Source: Fibrobacteria bacterium (lineage in GTDB: Bacteria; Fibrobacterota; Fibrobacteria; UBA11236). From it: a stretch of 47,450 bases of DNA. The stretch lies in NCBI GenBank assembly GCA_017881725.1, contig JADGQO010000019.1, forward strand, positions 1 through 47,450. The letters run 5' to 3'. How positions within the stretch are numbered: the first letter of the stretch is position 1; every line of letters starts with the position of its first letter. A program made the position numbers and the translations under genes. The notes under the pieces are model-generated. The model was not told the origin of the DNA and did not search any database. It saw only the letters and a list, made by a program, of their open reading frames with translations. Positions 1-7,633 of the stretch are shown here, piece after piece.

Positions 1-783
1 GATAATTGTAGAACACCAGATCGACATAGAAATCCTCGTGGTCGAGCCGCAATCGTTTCTGTCGAACGACGAATGAAAATCCTTTTCCCAATTCCAAAAG
101 GAACATCTGCAATTTTTGAATTATGGCCGCTTCCAAGGTGGATTCGTGCAGCTTGGCTACATCCGGCAGATCCAAGAACTCCAGGACGTAAGGATCCTTT
201 AGCATATCGATCGGCGCGGCGGCAACGACCTTCGGTTTGGCTCCCCTTGCATCGAGCAGCATGCCTTTCTTGTCCTTGCTCAGCAGCAGCCGCTCATAAT
301 ACAAGGACGCGATTTGCCGTTCCAACTGCTCCTTATTCCATCCACATGCAACGGATTCGGATTCGTAAAAGTGGCGCGCCGAGGCCTTATCCACGCGCAT
401 CAATGCGCGGTAATGCGACCAACTCAGGGCCGGGTGAAATCCTTTGCCCTTACCGATCCGAGACTGCTCCAATTGGCTACCCGGCAGGTAGCTTTTTCCC
501 GGATTACGCTCCGGAAAAACCAGGTAAAACTGACGGAAGTTTTTAAGATTGGCCGCCGAAAATCCGGCTCCATATCTGGATGTCAGGCGTTTGGACAAAG
601 CCTCGATGATGCGTTCACCGTAGAGCCAGCCCTGGTTTCTCCACCTTGTATTGCCTGCACGATTTCGTGTCCAATAAGCCAGTACATCGACACGGTATGC
701 CGATTGACGGCTCGAACCGCGTTCCCGCGCGCCAGCTCAAGAATCGAGGCCACACGATTGAAAAGATTCTTTGTGACGAGCAT
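1..783 (-). pseudogene. DUF1016 (YhcG-like) PDDEXK nuclease, frameshifted and cut by window edge
   Basis: The family joins an N-terminal DUF1016 helical domain to a C-terminal PD-(D/E)XK nuclease and often sits in restriction or defence loci. Reading leftward from an ATG at 783, the first frame gives the typical N-terminus (FNRVASILELARGNAVRAVN, then YWLIGHEIVQ) to about 627. The frame is then broken by roughly two extra bases near 621-627. A second frame continues without a stop to base 1 with YGERIIEALSKRLTSRYGAG, NLKNFRQFYLVF, LSWSHYRALMRV and finally LDHEDFYVDLVFYN, the start of the nuclease core. The rest lies outside the window. A frameshift plus degraded neighbours make a pseudogene most likely, although an assembly error at one site could restore the gene. 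Confidence 0.8.
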
Positions 784-827
784 GCGCCCTTTTTTTATCG
801 GCTCACCGGATCGAAGTATTTTTCCCA

Positions 828-944
828 TCAGATGCCAAGCGATCCGAGTTGGCCTTTGGTATTCCACCATTTGGTCACGTCCATTTCGCCGTAACGGGCG
901 ATGATCAAGCGAAGCGTGAACAGGCGTTCAAAATCCTTTTGATT
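828..944 (-). pseudogene. Fragment resembling the N-terminus of a BrxE-type protein
   Basis: About 38 residues, including the stretches LRLIIARYGEMD and KWWNTKGQLGSLG, look like the conserved start of proteins I associate with the BrxE family found near BREX loci. The frame stops at 828 straight after the conserved GSLG. What follows belongs to the DUF1016 gene, so the remaining BrxE-like protein is missing. No start codon of its own is evident; the preceding residues overlap the truncated HTH gene in another frame. The family name is from memory of the motif and is the weak point. The fragment status is clear from the sequence. Confidence 0.4.
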
Positions 945-1026
945 CCGTCCATCGATAGACGGAATCTTTTGTGACCTGAAGGTGTCCGGCGACTTCATCG
1001 ACATCCACCCATCGCTCTTCAACCAT
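928..1026 (-). pseudogene. Excisionase/MerR-type HTH protein, truncated
   Basis: An ATG at 1026 is preceded by a good Shine-Dalgarno (GAGGAT). It opens a 32-residue frame that begins MVEERWVDVDEVAGHLQVTK and continues with DSVYRWTESKGF. This matches the winged-helix N-terminus of small excisionase-family DNA-binding proteins. Those normally continue with a second half (a wing and a stretch such as VGRLWKFKLSEVDEW), which is absent. The frame stops at 928, exactly where the BrxE-like fragment begins in another frame. I read this as a deletion or frameshift that joined two formerly separate genes. The upstream regulatory sequences still look intact, so a short peptide could still be made. Confidence 0.55.
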
Positions 1027-1094
1027 TGCTATCCTCAAGCTAGGGAGGGTCCTATTTCGGCCTGATGAAAGACCCAACGAAAGTCAACGAAAAG

Positions 1095-1121
1095 GTAAGA
1101 AAATAGGATTGTAAGTCCTAT
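1095..1121 (-). terminator. Possible terminator after the HTH/coiled-coil gene
   Basis: On the minus strand the sequence forms ATAGGA-CTTACAA-TCCTAT (1121-1103), followed directly by TTTCTT. It lies about 50 bases after the stop codon at 1168. The stem is only six pairs and A/T-rich, so termination strength is doubtful. Confidence 0.35.
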
Positions 1122-1167
1122 CCGTCAGGACGGAAGGAACCCTATGCCGCTTTCACGATGGTGTCGC

Positions 1168-1548
1168 TCATTTGCCCTTTCGCTTCGCCGCTGCCGGCCG
1201 CCGGACCTCGGTCTCGCGAGACAAAAGCTTCATGAGTTCCGATTTGCGACTTTCAAGCGCAGCGGTCTGTTTATCGAGCCTCCCGAGTTCCCGGGTAATG
1301 CCCGCCAACTCCGTCTTGATTCGGCGATCTTCCAAGTAACTGCGCCCCTTGCGTTCCTCGACCAATTGCTCCACCTCGCGCCGCAGCAGCCGGAAACAAG
1401 GATTGCCGTAGATGGAAGCGATCCGGTAGCTGAGCTTTCCTGCCCGGATCGCACGGAGTATTTCCGTACGCTTGAGACCGTATCGCTCCTGCGCCGTTCC
1501 ATCGGTGAGAGAGGCGCCCTTGCGCTGCCATTCGGATTTTCCATTCAC
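1168..1548 (-). CDS. Small HTH protein with coiled-coil tail
   Basis: 126 residues. Residues 20-70 read like a MerR/excisionase-style DNA-binding head (RYGLKRTEILRAIRAGKLSY, followed by the strand FRLLRREVEQLV). Residues 75-115 are a charged, leucine-rich heptad stretch typical of a short coiled coil, and the C-terminus is very basic (RRPAAAKRKGK). I do not recognise a named family. It is the only intact gene in the left-hand debris field, between the BrxE-like/HTH scrap and the helicase scrap, and may be the surviving regulator of a lost defence locus. That role is inferred from position only. Confidence 0.65.
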   Translation of the reverse strand: MNGKSEWQRKGASLTDGTAQERYGLKRTEILRAIRAGKLSYRIASIYGNPCFRLLRREVEQLVEERKGRSYLEDRRIKTELAGITRELGRLDKQTAALESRKSELMKLLSRETEVRRPAAAKRKGK

Positions 1549-1614
1549 TGCTCTTCCTCCTGATTAAAAAATCCAAGGATCTCACCAACGCCTCCTAGAT
1601 TGGATCGGCGAGTA

Positions 1615-1818
1615 TTAGACGGCGGCCAGAAACAAAGTATCCAACCGAGCGTCATCAAATCCTTCGCCAATGAACCGGCCCGTCGCGAGAACCAATCGTT
1701 CCTCGCCTTCCGGTATTTCGGTAATCCGGGACGTGGAGGCTTTCCTCTTTTTTGAGGTCATTCCCCCTTGAAGAATAACCAAATCGCTGTAGATCTCCTG
1801 GATGATCCGTTTTGCGAG
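1615..1818 (-). pseudogene. C-terminal fragment of a superfamily 2 DEAD/DEAH helicase
   Basis: The translated stretch holds VILQGGM followed by RLVLATGRFIGEGFDDARLD and TLFLA. These are helicase motifs IV-V of the family of large helicases whose next residues are normally a conserved MPVSWKGTL block. Here the frame ends two residues after TLFLA, so motif VI and everything upstream of motif IV are missing. The 5' side runs, in a different frame, straight into the DUF1016 remnant at 1819-2248. This is a fusion of two gene scraps, not a gene. Confidence 0.65.
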
Positions 1819-2248
1819 GGGGGGGTCCAATGCTCTTTCGCATAGTTCAGGTATACATTCATCTGGCCCGCATCGGCGTGGGTGAAACGGCCCAACTTGA
1901 GATCGACAATCACAAGGGGTTCTTGATTTCTTCATCCGCCGTAACGATATCGCCAGGTAAGGACGTTTTGCCTTTTTTCAAAATGGCGGTCTTATTTCGC
2001 GACAAAGCTGTGCGCTCGTAGAACTGGGATTGAATCTGCCTATCGAGTTGTCGCACAGTCCAACCGCCGCGTAAGGCCTCGGCTTCATAAAATCGACGGA
2101 TCAGGTCGGCGGAAAGGCGTTCCATCAACTCAGTCCCATACTTCGCTCTTTGCACGCCTCCTTGTTCGTGCTCCACAATCCGCCGCCCGATTTTCCAATA
2201 CGTAGCGGTCATGATCGAATTGACATTGCGTGCCGCATTCCGGCGCGC
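1819..2248 (-). pseudogene. Second DUF1016 (YhcG-like) nuclease remnant
   Basis: It reads from ARRNAARNVNSIMTATYWKI through GRRIVEHEQGG and YGTELMERLSADL, the standard DUF1016 opening. Near 2101 it then jumps to RRFYEAEALRGGWTVRQLDR, omitting the usual middle block of roughly 50 residues. Near 1912 a frameshift moves the reading to LVIVDLKLGRFTHADAGQMN and VYLNYAKEHW, the nuclease core with its DLK catalytic motif. The sequence differs clearly from the first DUF1016 copy at 1-783, so this is not a recent duplicate. There is at least one internal deletion and one frameshift, so the remnant is non-functional. Confidence 0.7.
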
Positions 2249-2264
2249 GAATTTCCAATCTCTG

Positions 2265-3200
2265 CTACTCCCCAGGCAACGGAAGCAGCACCCGAGGTGA
2301 AGTAAATTCTCGCTCCTCTTGCGTGAAAGGATCCCGGAAGCGAAGGCTTTTTGAAAGGAGCTGGAGCGGCCGGGCCGGATCGTCCGGAGCTTCAGCAAGC
2401 AGATCCGGATAATACGGATCATTAAGGATGGCCGCCCCGATTTGTGAGACCTGCAGCCGCAACTGGTGCCGCTTCCCGGTAGACGGATAGAGGGCGAGCT
2501 CGCCATATCCTCTCGACCTTTTTAAAAGACTCATCCGGCAAAATGCATTGGGAACCCCCTCCGCCAAATCGCGTCGTAAGGTGGGTCCGTATTTTTCGAT
2601 GCGGCCCTGCAACTCCCAGGAATCTTCCGCAGGTGCTCCTTCCGAAGAAGGGGTCCCTTCGAAAGAAGGGGGTCCAGAAATCCAGCGGACATTCGCCAGA
2701 TATCCCTTTTCCACTCGACGATCCTTAAATAGTTCCTGGTAGCGCCCCCGCTCGTTTTCATGTATGGAAAACAAAACCAACCCGGCCGTGTGCCGGTCTA
2801 TTCTGTGAACCGGAGAAAGCCCACGCAGGCCGGTTTCCTCCAGCAAATGGTAGAGGAGGCATTCCCTCACGAATTTTCCACCCGGAACTACGGGCATAAA
2901 ATGCGGCTTGCAGGCAACGAGGATATGATCGTCCCGGTAAATGATTTGATGAGCATCCAATAGGCGTGGCTCTACGGAAACTTCCCTGAAGTAGCGGATT
3001 TCCGTTCCGGGCTCAACCTTGGAGTGGGCGTACGCGGCGGTTCCATCGATGAACCGAACGTTTCCCTCCTCAATGCGGGTTTTCCAGGTTTCCGCCCCAA
3101 TGTGCGGAAAGCGTTCGGAGAGGAAATCAAGCAAAGTGACGTCTACCGGAATTCCGCGGGGCACAATAACGGAGGACGCCCTGGGCGAGATACTGTTCAC
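2265..3200 (-). CDS. RluA-family RNA pseudouridine synthase
   Basis: 311 residues. Converts specific uridines in RNA to pseudouridine in the cytoplasm. The catalytic motif HRIDRHTAGLVLFS (about residues 132-145) contains the essential Asp. An N-terminal S4-like segment (LLDFLSERFPHIGAETWKTR) and the late motif TGKRHQLRLQ are in the expected order. Total length is normal for the family. At about residues 175-192 lies a low-complexity insert (SFEGTPSSEGAP) encoded by 18-nt tandem repeats. The substrate, rRNA or tRNA position, cannot be told from sequence. The gene ends 17 bases from the defence debris and is otherwise alone. Confidence 0.9.
   Translation of the reverse strand: MNSISPRASSVIVPRGIPVDVTLLDFLSERFPHIGAETWKTRIEEGNVRFIDGTAAYAHSKVEPGTEIRYFREVSVEPRLLDAHQIIYRDDHILVACKPHFMPVVPGGKFVRECLLYHLLEETGLRGLSPVHRIDRHTAGLVLFSIHENERGRYQELFKDRRVEKGYLANVRWISGPPSFEGTPSSEGAPAEDSWELQGRIEKYGPTLRRDLAEGVPNAFCRMSLLKRSRGYGELALYPSTGKRHQLRLQVSQIGAAILNDPYYPDLLAEAPDDPARPLQLLSKSLRFRDPFTQEEREFTSPRVLLPLPGE
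2632..2675. repeat. 18-nt tandem repeat inside the pseudouridine synthase gene
   Basis: GGTGCTCCTTCCGAAGAA (2632-2649) is followed by GGGGTCCCTTCGAAAGAA (2650-2667) and a partial third unit. On the coding (minus) strand this gives a GxPS-E type hexapeptide repeat. The period is a multiple of three, so copy changes keep the frame. Confidence 0.7.
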
Positions 3201-3275
3201 GGGGTAAATATAAGCGTTCTCCAGGGAGTACGACTATTTAACGACACTTGTGACGATGATCACTCGACGGACTGA

Positions 3276-4062
3276 AAACCCGCCATCGCGCTTGAGCAAG
3301 CCGGTAAGGGAACCTTGCCTATCCGGGTTTCCCAGATCATCAAGGATTTTGGGGGACAGGACAACCCCGAAATCCCATGGCCGTTCTCGTCCGCTTCTCC
3401 CACCGGCTCGGCCACCATGGATTCCGGTGACTACTTCTTGCTATGAGCGTATTCGGAGCGGACTCGGGCATCGAGCGGTTCCGGTTTATCAACTACCTCA
3501 CCGAGACCGTGATTTACGGGATCCTGACGAAAAACGATTCGGCCCACTATCCTTATCTTTTCGACCATTCCGGCTTCCAATCCAACAATGCCGATATCAT
3601 GCTGCATTACTTGGCGCAAACCGGGCATGCGGAGATGCTGGGCGAATTCGTGGCCAGCGGAAACGACATCCTGGAGTTGCTGGCGTATGCTAATGACAGC
3701 CTTTCCGCACCGGATGGAAATGGAAAATCCGCCCTGGACCTAGCAAAGGCTTGCGGTCATGCGAAGAACGTCGAGTACCTGACAAAAGTATTGCCTGGCA
3801 AGCCATTCAACCGATCCATATCCACTTCCACCCGACTTCACGCCGCCGCCGACAAACCGCATTCCGGGAAAAGCCTTTTCACCCAACCCCGTGAAGAGCG
3901 TAACCGAATCGCGGGCGAAGCGATGCACGACCTGGTTCGCTTCGGATGCGGGAGTTATTCGAAATGCGCAGGCAGTACCAGGAATTGGTCCTAAAAAAAA
4001 TGATCGATGTCCTGGCGAAAAACGAAATGACTCCGTCCAAAAAGAGGGCCCCTACCAAATAA
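3276..4062 (+). pseudogene. Ankyrin-like hypothetical protein, frameshifted at least twice
   Basis: Three frames add up to one protein. The first frame (3276-3451) carries GTLPIRVSQIIKDFGGQDNP and ends at a TGA beside the stretch GDYFLL. The second frame (from 3443) carries SVFGADSGIERFRFINYLTE and an ankyrin-like helix pair, DGNGKSALDLAKACGHAKNV, around 3710-3780. The third frame (about 3940-4062) carries MRELFEMRRQYQELVLKKMI and ends KKRAPTK. No convincing start codon is visible for the first frame. The ankyrin-like repeat suggests protein-protein contacts, but function is unknown. Two separate shifts argue for real decay over a single sequencing error. Confidence 0.5.
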
Positions 4063-4119
4063 TGACGAGGAACTCCGGCATCGAGAGTCTATGCAGCCGG
4101 AGGCGGACAACCCTTCGAT

Positions 4120-4944
4120 TCACTTCTTAACGAATTCCTCGATCGCACCACATATCGCGTGAGCAAAGCGCGCCTGATTCCCGGAATCGGAAACGTATTC
4201 CTCGTCCGTCCTGTCCACTAAAACTCCGTACTCGATTAATATCGCGGGTAGAAGATTTTTAGCCAGCACGACCAGATCATCGAACCGATAAATGCCGAGC
4301 GTGGAGTCGAGCAGCGGGCGATTTTCACCTGGAATCGGTTCCGCATGATGCAGGGTCGGTTTTCTACCCAAGCTCAACACTGAGCGCCCGATACCTTGCG
4401 CGAGTGAAAGTGACTTCTGGTATTGGACGTTTTTCTGAGAAACGAAAATGGAATATCCCCGTATCGGTATTCGAGTCGAGAACGCTTCGACACCATTCGA
4501 ATTGATCTGCTCAAGGTATTTGGGTTGCGCGGAATCATGATGGAGAGCGATAAAACATTGCGCCTGGCTGTTGCGGGAAACCGCCACGCGGTCTTCCAGC
4601 GATACGTCCTCACCAGGACGCCGAGTCAGAAGCACACGTAGGCCATGCGCCGAAAGCGTATCCGCCAGGATTGCGGCCAAGTGGTCATTATACACGACCT
4701 CTTTGATCCCGCGGACGCTCGTCGCCCCACCCATTTTCGGGGTATGCCCCGGATCGAGGAGGACGGTGAAAAACTTTGATTTCTCGGACCAAGCCGCCAT
4801 GGCGCAGCAGGCCATTACGCAACAGGCTTTCACCGTCACAGAAAGCATCCGTCCTCGGAGGAATTGTCCTCGGAATAACTTTCCTCGGAGGCCCCGTCCA
4901 CGAAGGAATCTTCCTCGGCGAACCTGTCCCCGCAAGCGCCCCAT
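4120..4944 (-). CDS. N-acetylmuramoyl-L-alanine amidase (Amidase_3 type)
   Basis: Cleaves the amide bond between N-acetylmuramic acid and the stem peptide in peptidoglycan. Zinc-site elements are visible in order: VLLDPGHT, the Glu of IKEVVYNDHLA, FIALHHDS, and a late IEYGVL block where the catalytic Glu is expected. The ATG at 4944 lies two bases after the stop of the LprI-like gene, so the two are likely co-translated. From this start, residues 2-31 are six tandem basic pentapeptides (x-x-L/R-R-G), followed by MLSVTVKACCVMACCAMAAW, which looks like a signal or lipoprotein leader. A start at the internal ATG 4848 is therefore a real alternative, and the repeats might be untranslated leader. 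Confidence 0.85.
   Translation of the reverse strand: MGRLRGQVRRGRFLRGRGLRGKLFRGQFLRGRMLSVTVKACCVMACCAMAAWSEKSKFFTVLLDPGHTPKMGGATSVRGIKEVVYNDHLAAILADTLSAHGLRVLLTRRPGEDVSLEDRVAVSRNSQAQCFIALHHDSAQPKYLEQINSNGVEAFSTRIPIRGYSIFVSQKNVQYQKSLSLAQGIGRSVLSLGRKPTLHHAEPIPGENRPLLDSTLGIYRFDDLVVLAKNLLPAILIEYGVLVDRTDEEYVSDSGNQARFAHAICGAIEEFVKK
4852..4941. repeat. 15-nt tandem repeat at the 5' end of the amidase gene
   Basis: Six imperfect 15-nt units on the minus strand encode GRLRG, QVRRG, RFLRG, RGLRG, KLFRG and QFLRG. Most units contain the string CGAGGA, which resembles a Shine-Dalgarno core. The last one lies just upstream of the alternative ATG at 4848. Confidence 0.75.
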
Positions 4945-4946
4945 GA

Positions 4947-5330
4947 TTACCAACTTTGCTTTTCAACCAAGTCCGGACGGGGTTGTCCCGCCTTGCATTC
5001 GCGCAGGCGTTCCCGCAAGTAATCGATGCGGGCGACATTGACATTGTGATTACAGCCGACATCGATGGTGCCGCTCGACTCGCATTGGTTGTCGCGATAT
5101 TTAATCCAATCCCGCTGCACCTGAACGAGCTTCTTCTGAACATCCGGCTTAAGCAAGCCTCTCAGTTCCTTGTAAACCGAATTCAATTCTTTGTCCGATT
5201 CCAGGAAAAGTTTGGCCGCGCAATAGGTTCGATCATACGAAGTCTTCGGATCCTTGCAACTATCCTCGGCAAAAATGCCGGAAAAGACCGAGAGACAAAA
5301 AACGTTTGCCGTAATAAACCGATTAAGCAT
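4947..5330 (-). CDS. LprI-like (DUF1311) secreted protein
   Basis: 127 residues. It resembles the Cys-rich, helical domain of the LprI/DUF1311 family, whose best-studied members inhibit lysozyme. Visible features are a signal peptide (MLNRFITANVFCLSVFSGIF), then CKDPKTSYDRTYCAAKLF, a paired-cysteine helix, and VQVQRDWIKYRDNQC and ARIDYLRERLREC with further cysteines. The ATG at 5330 is chosen because AAAGGGAA lies seven bases upstream and the signal peptide starts there. It is immediately followed by the amidase gene. An inhibitor of peptidoglycan hydrolases next to a hydrolase is a sensible pairing, but the link is inferred. Confidence 0.8.
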   Translation of the reverse strand: MLNRFITANVFCLSVFSGIFAEDSCKDPKTSYDRTYCAAKLFLESDKELNSVYKELRGLLKPDVQKKLVQVQRDWIKYRDNQCESSGTIDVGCNHNVNVARIDYLRERLRECKAGQPRPDLVEKQSW

Positions 5331-5452
5331 AAGGTTTTCCCTTTGATGCGAGATGTGAAAAGTGTTACTAGCAGGGATCAAAAGATCTAATTTTTATCAA
5401 GAGGATCGTCAGCGAAAATGTGCCGCGAAAGGGGGCAGGTCAAAGGGCACCT

Positions 5453-5860
5453 TCAGCTAAAGATCCGGATGCCGTCCGCTTGGGCCGCTTTGTTCAGTTC
5501 GTCATCGAAGCAAACGAAGGTGATTTTGGGATGGAGCCTTTTGACTTGCTTAAGGCAATAAAAATGGCCTGCATCCGCGCTCCGCAGGCGATGCTTGTGC
5601 AACACCTTCTCCAAGGCGCGATAGTCGGGAACATCCAACGAGATATATTCGAATCGTGGCCAAAGCGCTTTCAGCCGCTTGATGTTTTCCGGGGATATCC
5701 CCCTGCGGACTAGGGCGGACAAGGATTCCATTTGCATCCAATTCCACGCCCAGAATCGCCTGCCTTCATCGATGGCCTTGAGCGAAAGGGATGTATGACG
5801 TTCCTGCACCAGCAGCGCTACAACGGCGCTCGTGTCCCAGAATTGGAATTCCGCCGGCAC
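5453..5860 (-). CDS. PIN-domain RNase, VapC-like toxin candidate
   Basis: 135 residues forming one PIN domain, a metal-dependent RNase fold. The acidic site appears complete: Asp in FWDTSAVVALL, Glu in QMESLSALV, Asp in LRSADAGHFYCL and Asp in TFVCFDDELN. The start is taken as a GTG at 5860, five bases after the stop of the upstream small gene, which fits a toxin-antitoxin operon. An in-frame extension upstream exists but reads as the wrong frame of the antitoxin candidate. The target RNA is unknown. The partner does not resemble a standard VapB, so the toxin role is inferred from fold and arrangement. Confidence 0.75.
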   Translation of the reverse strand: MPAEFQFWDTSAVVALLVQERHTSLSLKAIDEGRRFWAWNWMQMESLSALVRRGISPENIKRLKALWPRFEYISLDVPDYRALEKVLHKHRLRSADAGHFYCLKQVKRLHPKITFVCFDDELNKAAQADGIRIFS

Positions 5861-5865
5861 TTGGA

Positions 5866-6093
5866 CTAGTAGTCCTTTTCCCGCCGCATCGATGCTACGG
5901 TATCGGTATTCACAAGTCCATCGGGCGCGATTTCCGGCTTGAACTTTAGGTTGCGCAGGGGTTTGGGCTCGACCTCGAGAACAGTGATGCGGATGCCGAG
6001 TCGCGCGGCGCGCTCCAGCAGTTCTGTCCGCTCCTTCGTCCAGGACGAAGGCGGCTTCGCTCCGCGCGTGCCCCACGTTACCCACCATCCCAT
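5866..6093 (-). CDS. Candidate antitoxin upstream of the PIN gene
   Basis: About 75 residues from an ATG at 6093; a TTG at 6117 is also possible. The sequence begins [20 protein letters not shown] and ends with [20 protein letters not shown] do not recognise a ribbon-helix-helix, AbrB or Phd fold. Support is positional: it ends five bases before the PIN gene start, has the expected size and is in the same direction. It abuts the divergent SEC-C gene at 6150, so the shared intergenic space is short. It may instead be an unrelated small protein. Confidence 0.4.
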   Translation of the reverse strand: MGWWVTWGTRGAKPPSSWTKERTELLERAARLGIRITVLEVEPKPLRNLKFKPEIAPDGLVNTDTVASMRREKDY

Positions 6094-6149
6094 GCCGCCC
6101 AGCCGAGGCCGGGCCAATCATCAGAAAAAATTTTATTTTCCCCTTCACC

Positions 6150-7472
6150 ATGAGCAAAATCGGCCGGAATGATCCCTGTCCCTGCGGAAGCGGAAAAAAG
6201 TATAAGAAATGCCATTTGGTGGAAGCGGAGCTCGCGGAGACGCCGGCGCCGGAATCGTTGAAACTGATTCCGGGATTATTCCCGGGACCGTCCGACGATG
6301 AGGCCTTTGTTAATCCATTCCAGTTTGTCCCGATGAAATTGGATATGGAAACGAAGTTGGATGAACTCTTGCACGAGGTCGAGTTCCGGGACATGATCCG
6401 ATTGGCGGCCGGTTTCATGTTTGAGGCGCAAATTGAGAAAGCCCCTTGGATCAAGGGATTTTTCGAAAGACTGGAGATTGCGGCGACTTCGCTGGAAGAG
6501 CGGAATGCATATCGGGATTTATTAATCCGACTGCTGCGCGAAAACCCCAAAGTCTTTGCCGAGATCGGAGGCGAGATTTTGTGGGAATTTTTCGAAGCCA
6601 TGGTGGCCGACCGCCGGGCCGACCAAATCGAAACGCTGTTTATCGGATACGCCGCCTTCGCAACGGGAGGCCTCCTGCTGTTCTTTAGTTTGGCGGATGG
6701 ACTGGCCTACTTTGGATTTCTGGATATACTCGTCCGTGGAATGCGCGCCGGGTGGCCCGCAGTGCGAGTTTCGAAAATGATTTCTCCGGAGAGCATTGAT
6801 CGTTATACGCACCTTGGGATCAACTACGAAGTTTTCTCCGCGCTGGACGGGGCTGCAACCGTGAACGAGGCCGAACTGTCTCGTCGGATTCGATACTTCC
6901 AGAAATGGGAAGCATGGGAAGTCAAAAAATGCATCGAGGTCATGACGGCGGGTTTTGAAAAAAAAGTCATGCTGGCGGATTATTCGGCCGAACCGGTGGA
7001 GTTGCAAAAGCACTCCGACTCGTGGGTCACATTCCATACCGGCCTTAATGATTTAATCCATGCCTTTCGAGGGTATCTGCGTAGGAAAAAAAACCTTGCC
7101 TGGACCCGGGCCGATCTCGCCGCCGGCGAAATCAGTGATACGATCAACGCATGGATCGAGGACCCGGTCCAAGACGAGCGGAAAGACATGGACGCTACCG
7201 CCTATTGGCAGGATCTTCCCTGCCGCAATCTCATTCCGGACCCCGAAAGTCTCGAACATTATTTTGGCCACAGACTCTATGACGACGATAAACAGGAATA
7301 CCGCGTCGTCGCCCTCTTGACCAACCTGGCGTCCTGGCTGGAATTTCTCATGGAGTTGGAATGGCTGACTCCGGCGGTGACCATGAAAATCCGCACGGAC
7401 TGGGAAAGCGCGTTGGAAGATTTCAACCTCCGATTTGAGGATGTCGTGGCGCTCGGCGCAGCCGCTCTGTAA
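6150..7472 (+). CDS. SEC-C zinc-motif protein of unknown function
   Basis: 440 residues. Residues 5-23 form a textbook SEC-C zinc ligand set ([17 protein letters not shown]), the motif also found at the SecA C-terminus. The remaining 400 residues are mainly predicted helix (for example [18 protein letters not shown]) and include a hydrophobic stretch, [20 protein letters not shown], that might be a buried helix or a membrane segment. I do not recognise the long domain. SEC-C motifs usually act as small zinc modules for protein contacts; nothing here points to a specific partner. The gene stands alone, divergent from the PIN pair. Confidence 0.8.
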   Translation: MSKIGRNDPCPCGSGKKYKKCHLVEAELAETPAPESLKLIPGLFPGPSDDEAFVNPFQFVPMKLDMETKLDELLHEVEFRDMIRLAAGFMFEAQIEKAPWIKGFFERLEIAATSLEERNAYRDLLIRLLRENPKVFAEIGGEILWEFFEAMVADRRADQIETLFIGYAAFATGGLLLFFSLADGLAYFGFLDILVRGMRAGWPAVRVSKMISPESIDRYTHLGINYEVFSALDGAATVNEAELSRRIRYFQKWEAWEVKKCIEVMTAGFEKKVMLADYSAEPVELQKHSDSWVTFHTGLNDLIHAFRGYLRRKKNLAWTRADLAAGEISDTINAWIEDPVQDERKDMDATAYWQDLPCRNLIPDPESLEHYFGHRLYDDDKQEYRVVALLTNLASWLEFLMELEWLTPAVTMKIRTDWESALEDFNLRFEDVVALGAAAL

Positions 7473-7633
7473 TCTCCACGCAGCGGCTCAAGTTCGTCCT
7501 GTTGCTTATTTCGCCCAACTTGTAATTCTGTCACAATTTCGCCCGAATTTCATTTTTTATCCGTGTTAAATTTCCATTTTAAACTCCGATCAGCCTTTTA
7601 TTTCTTGCGATTGGAAAAGAAAGAGGTTAAAAC

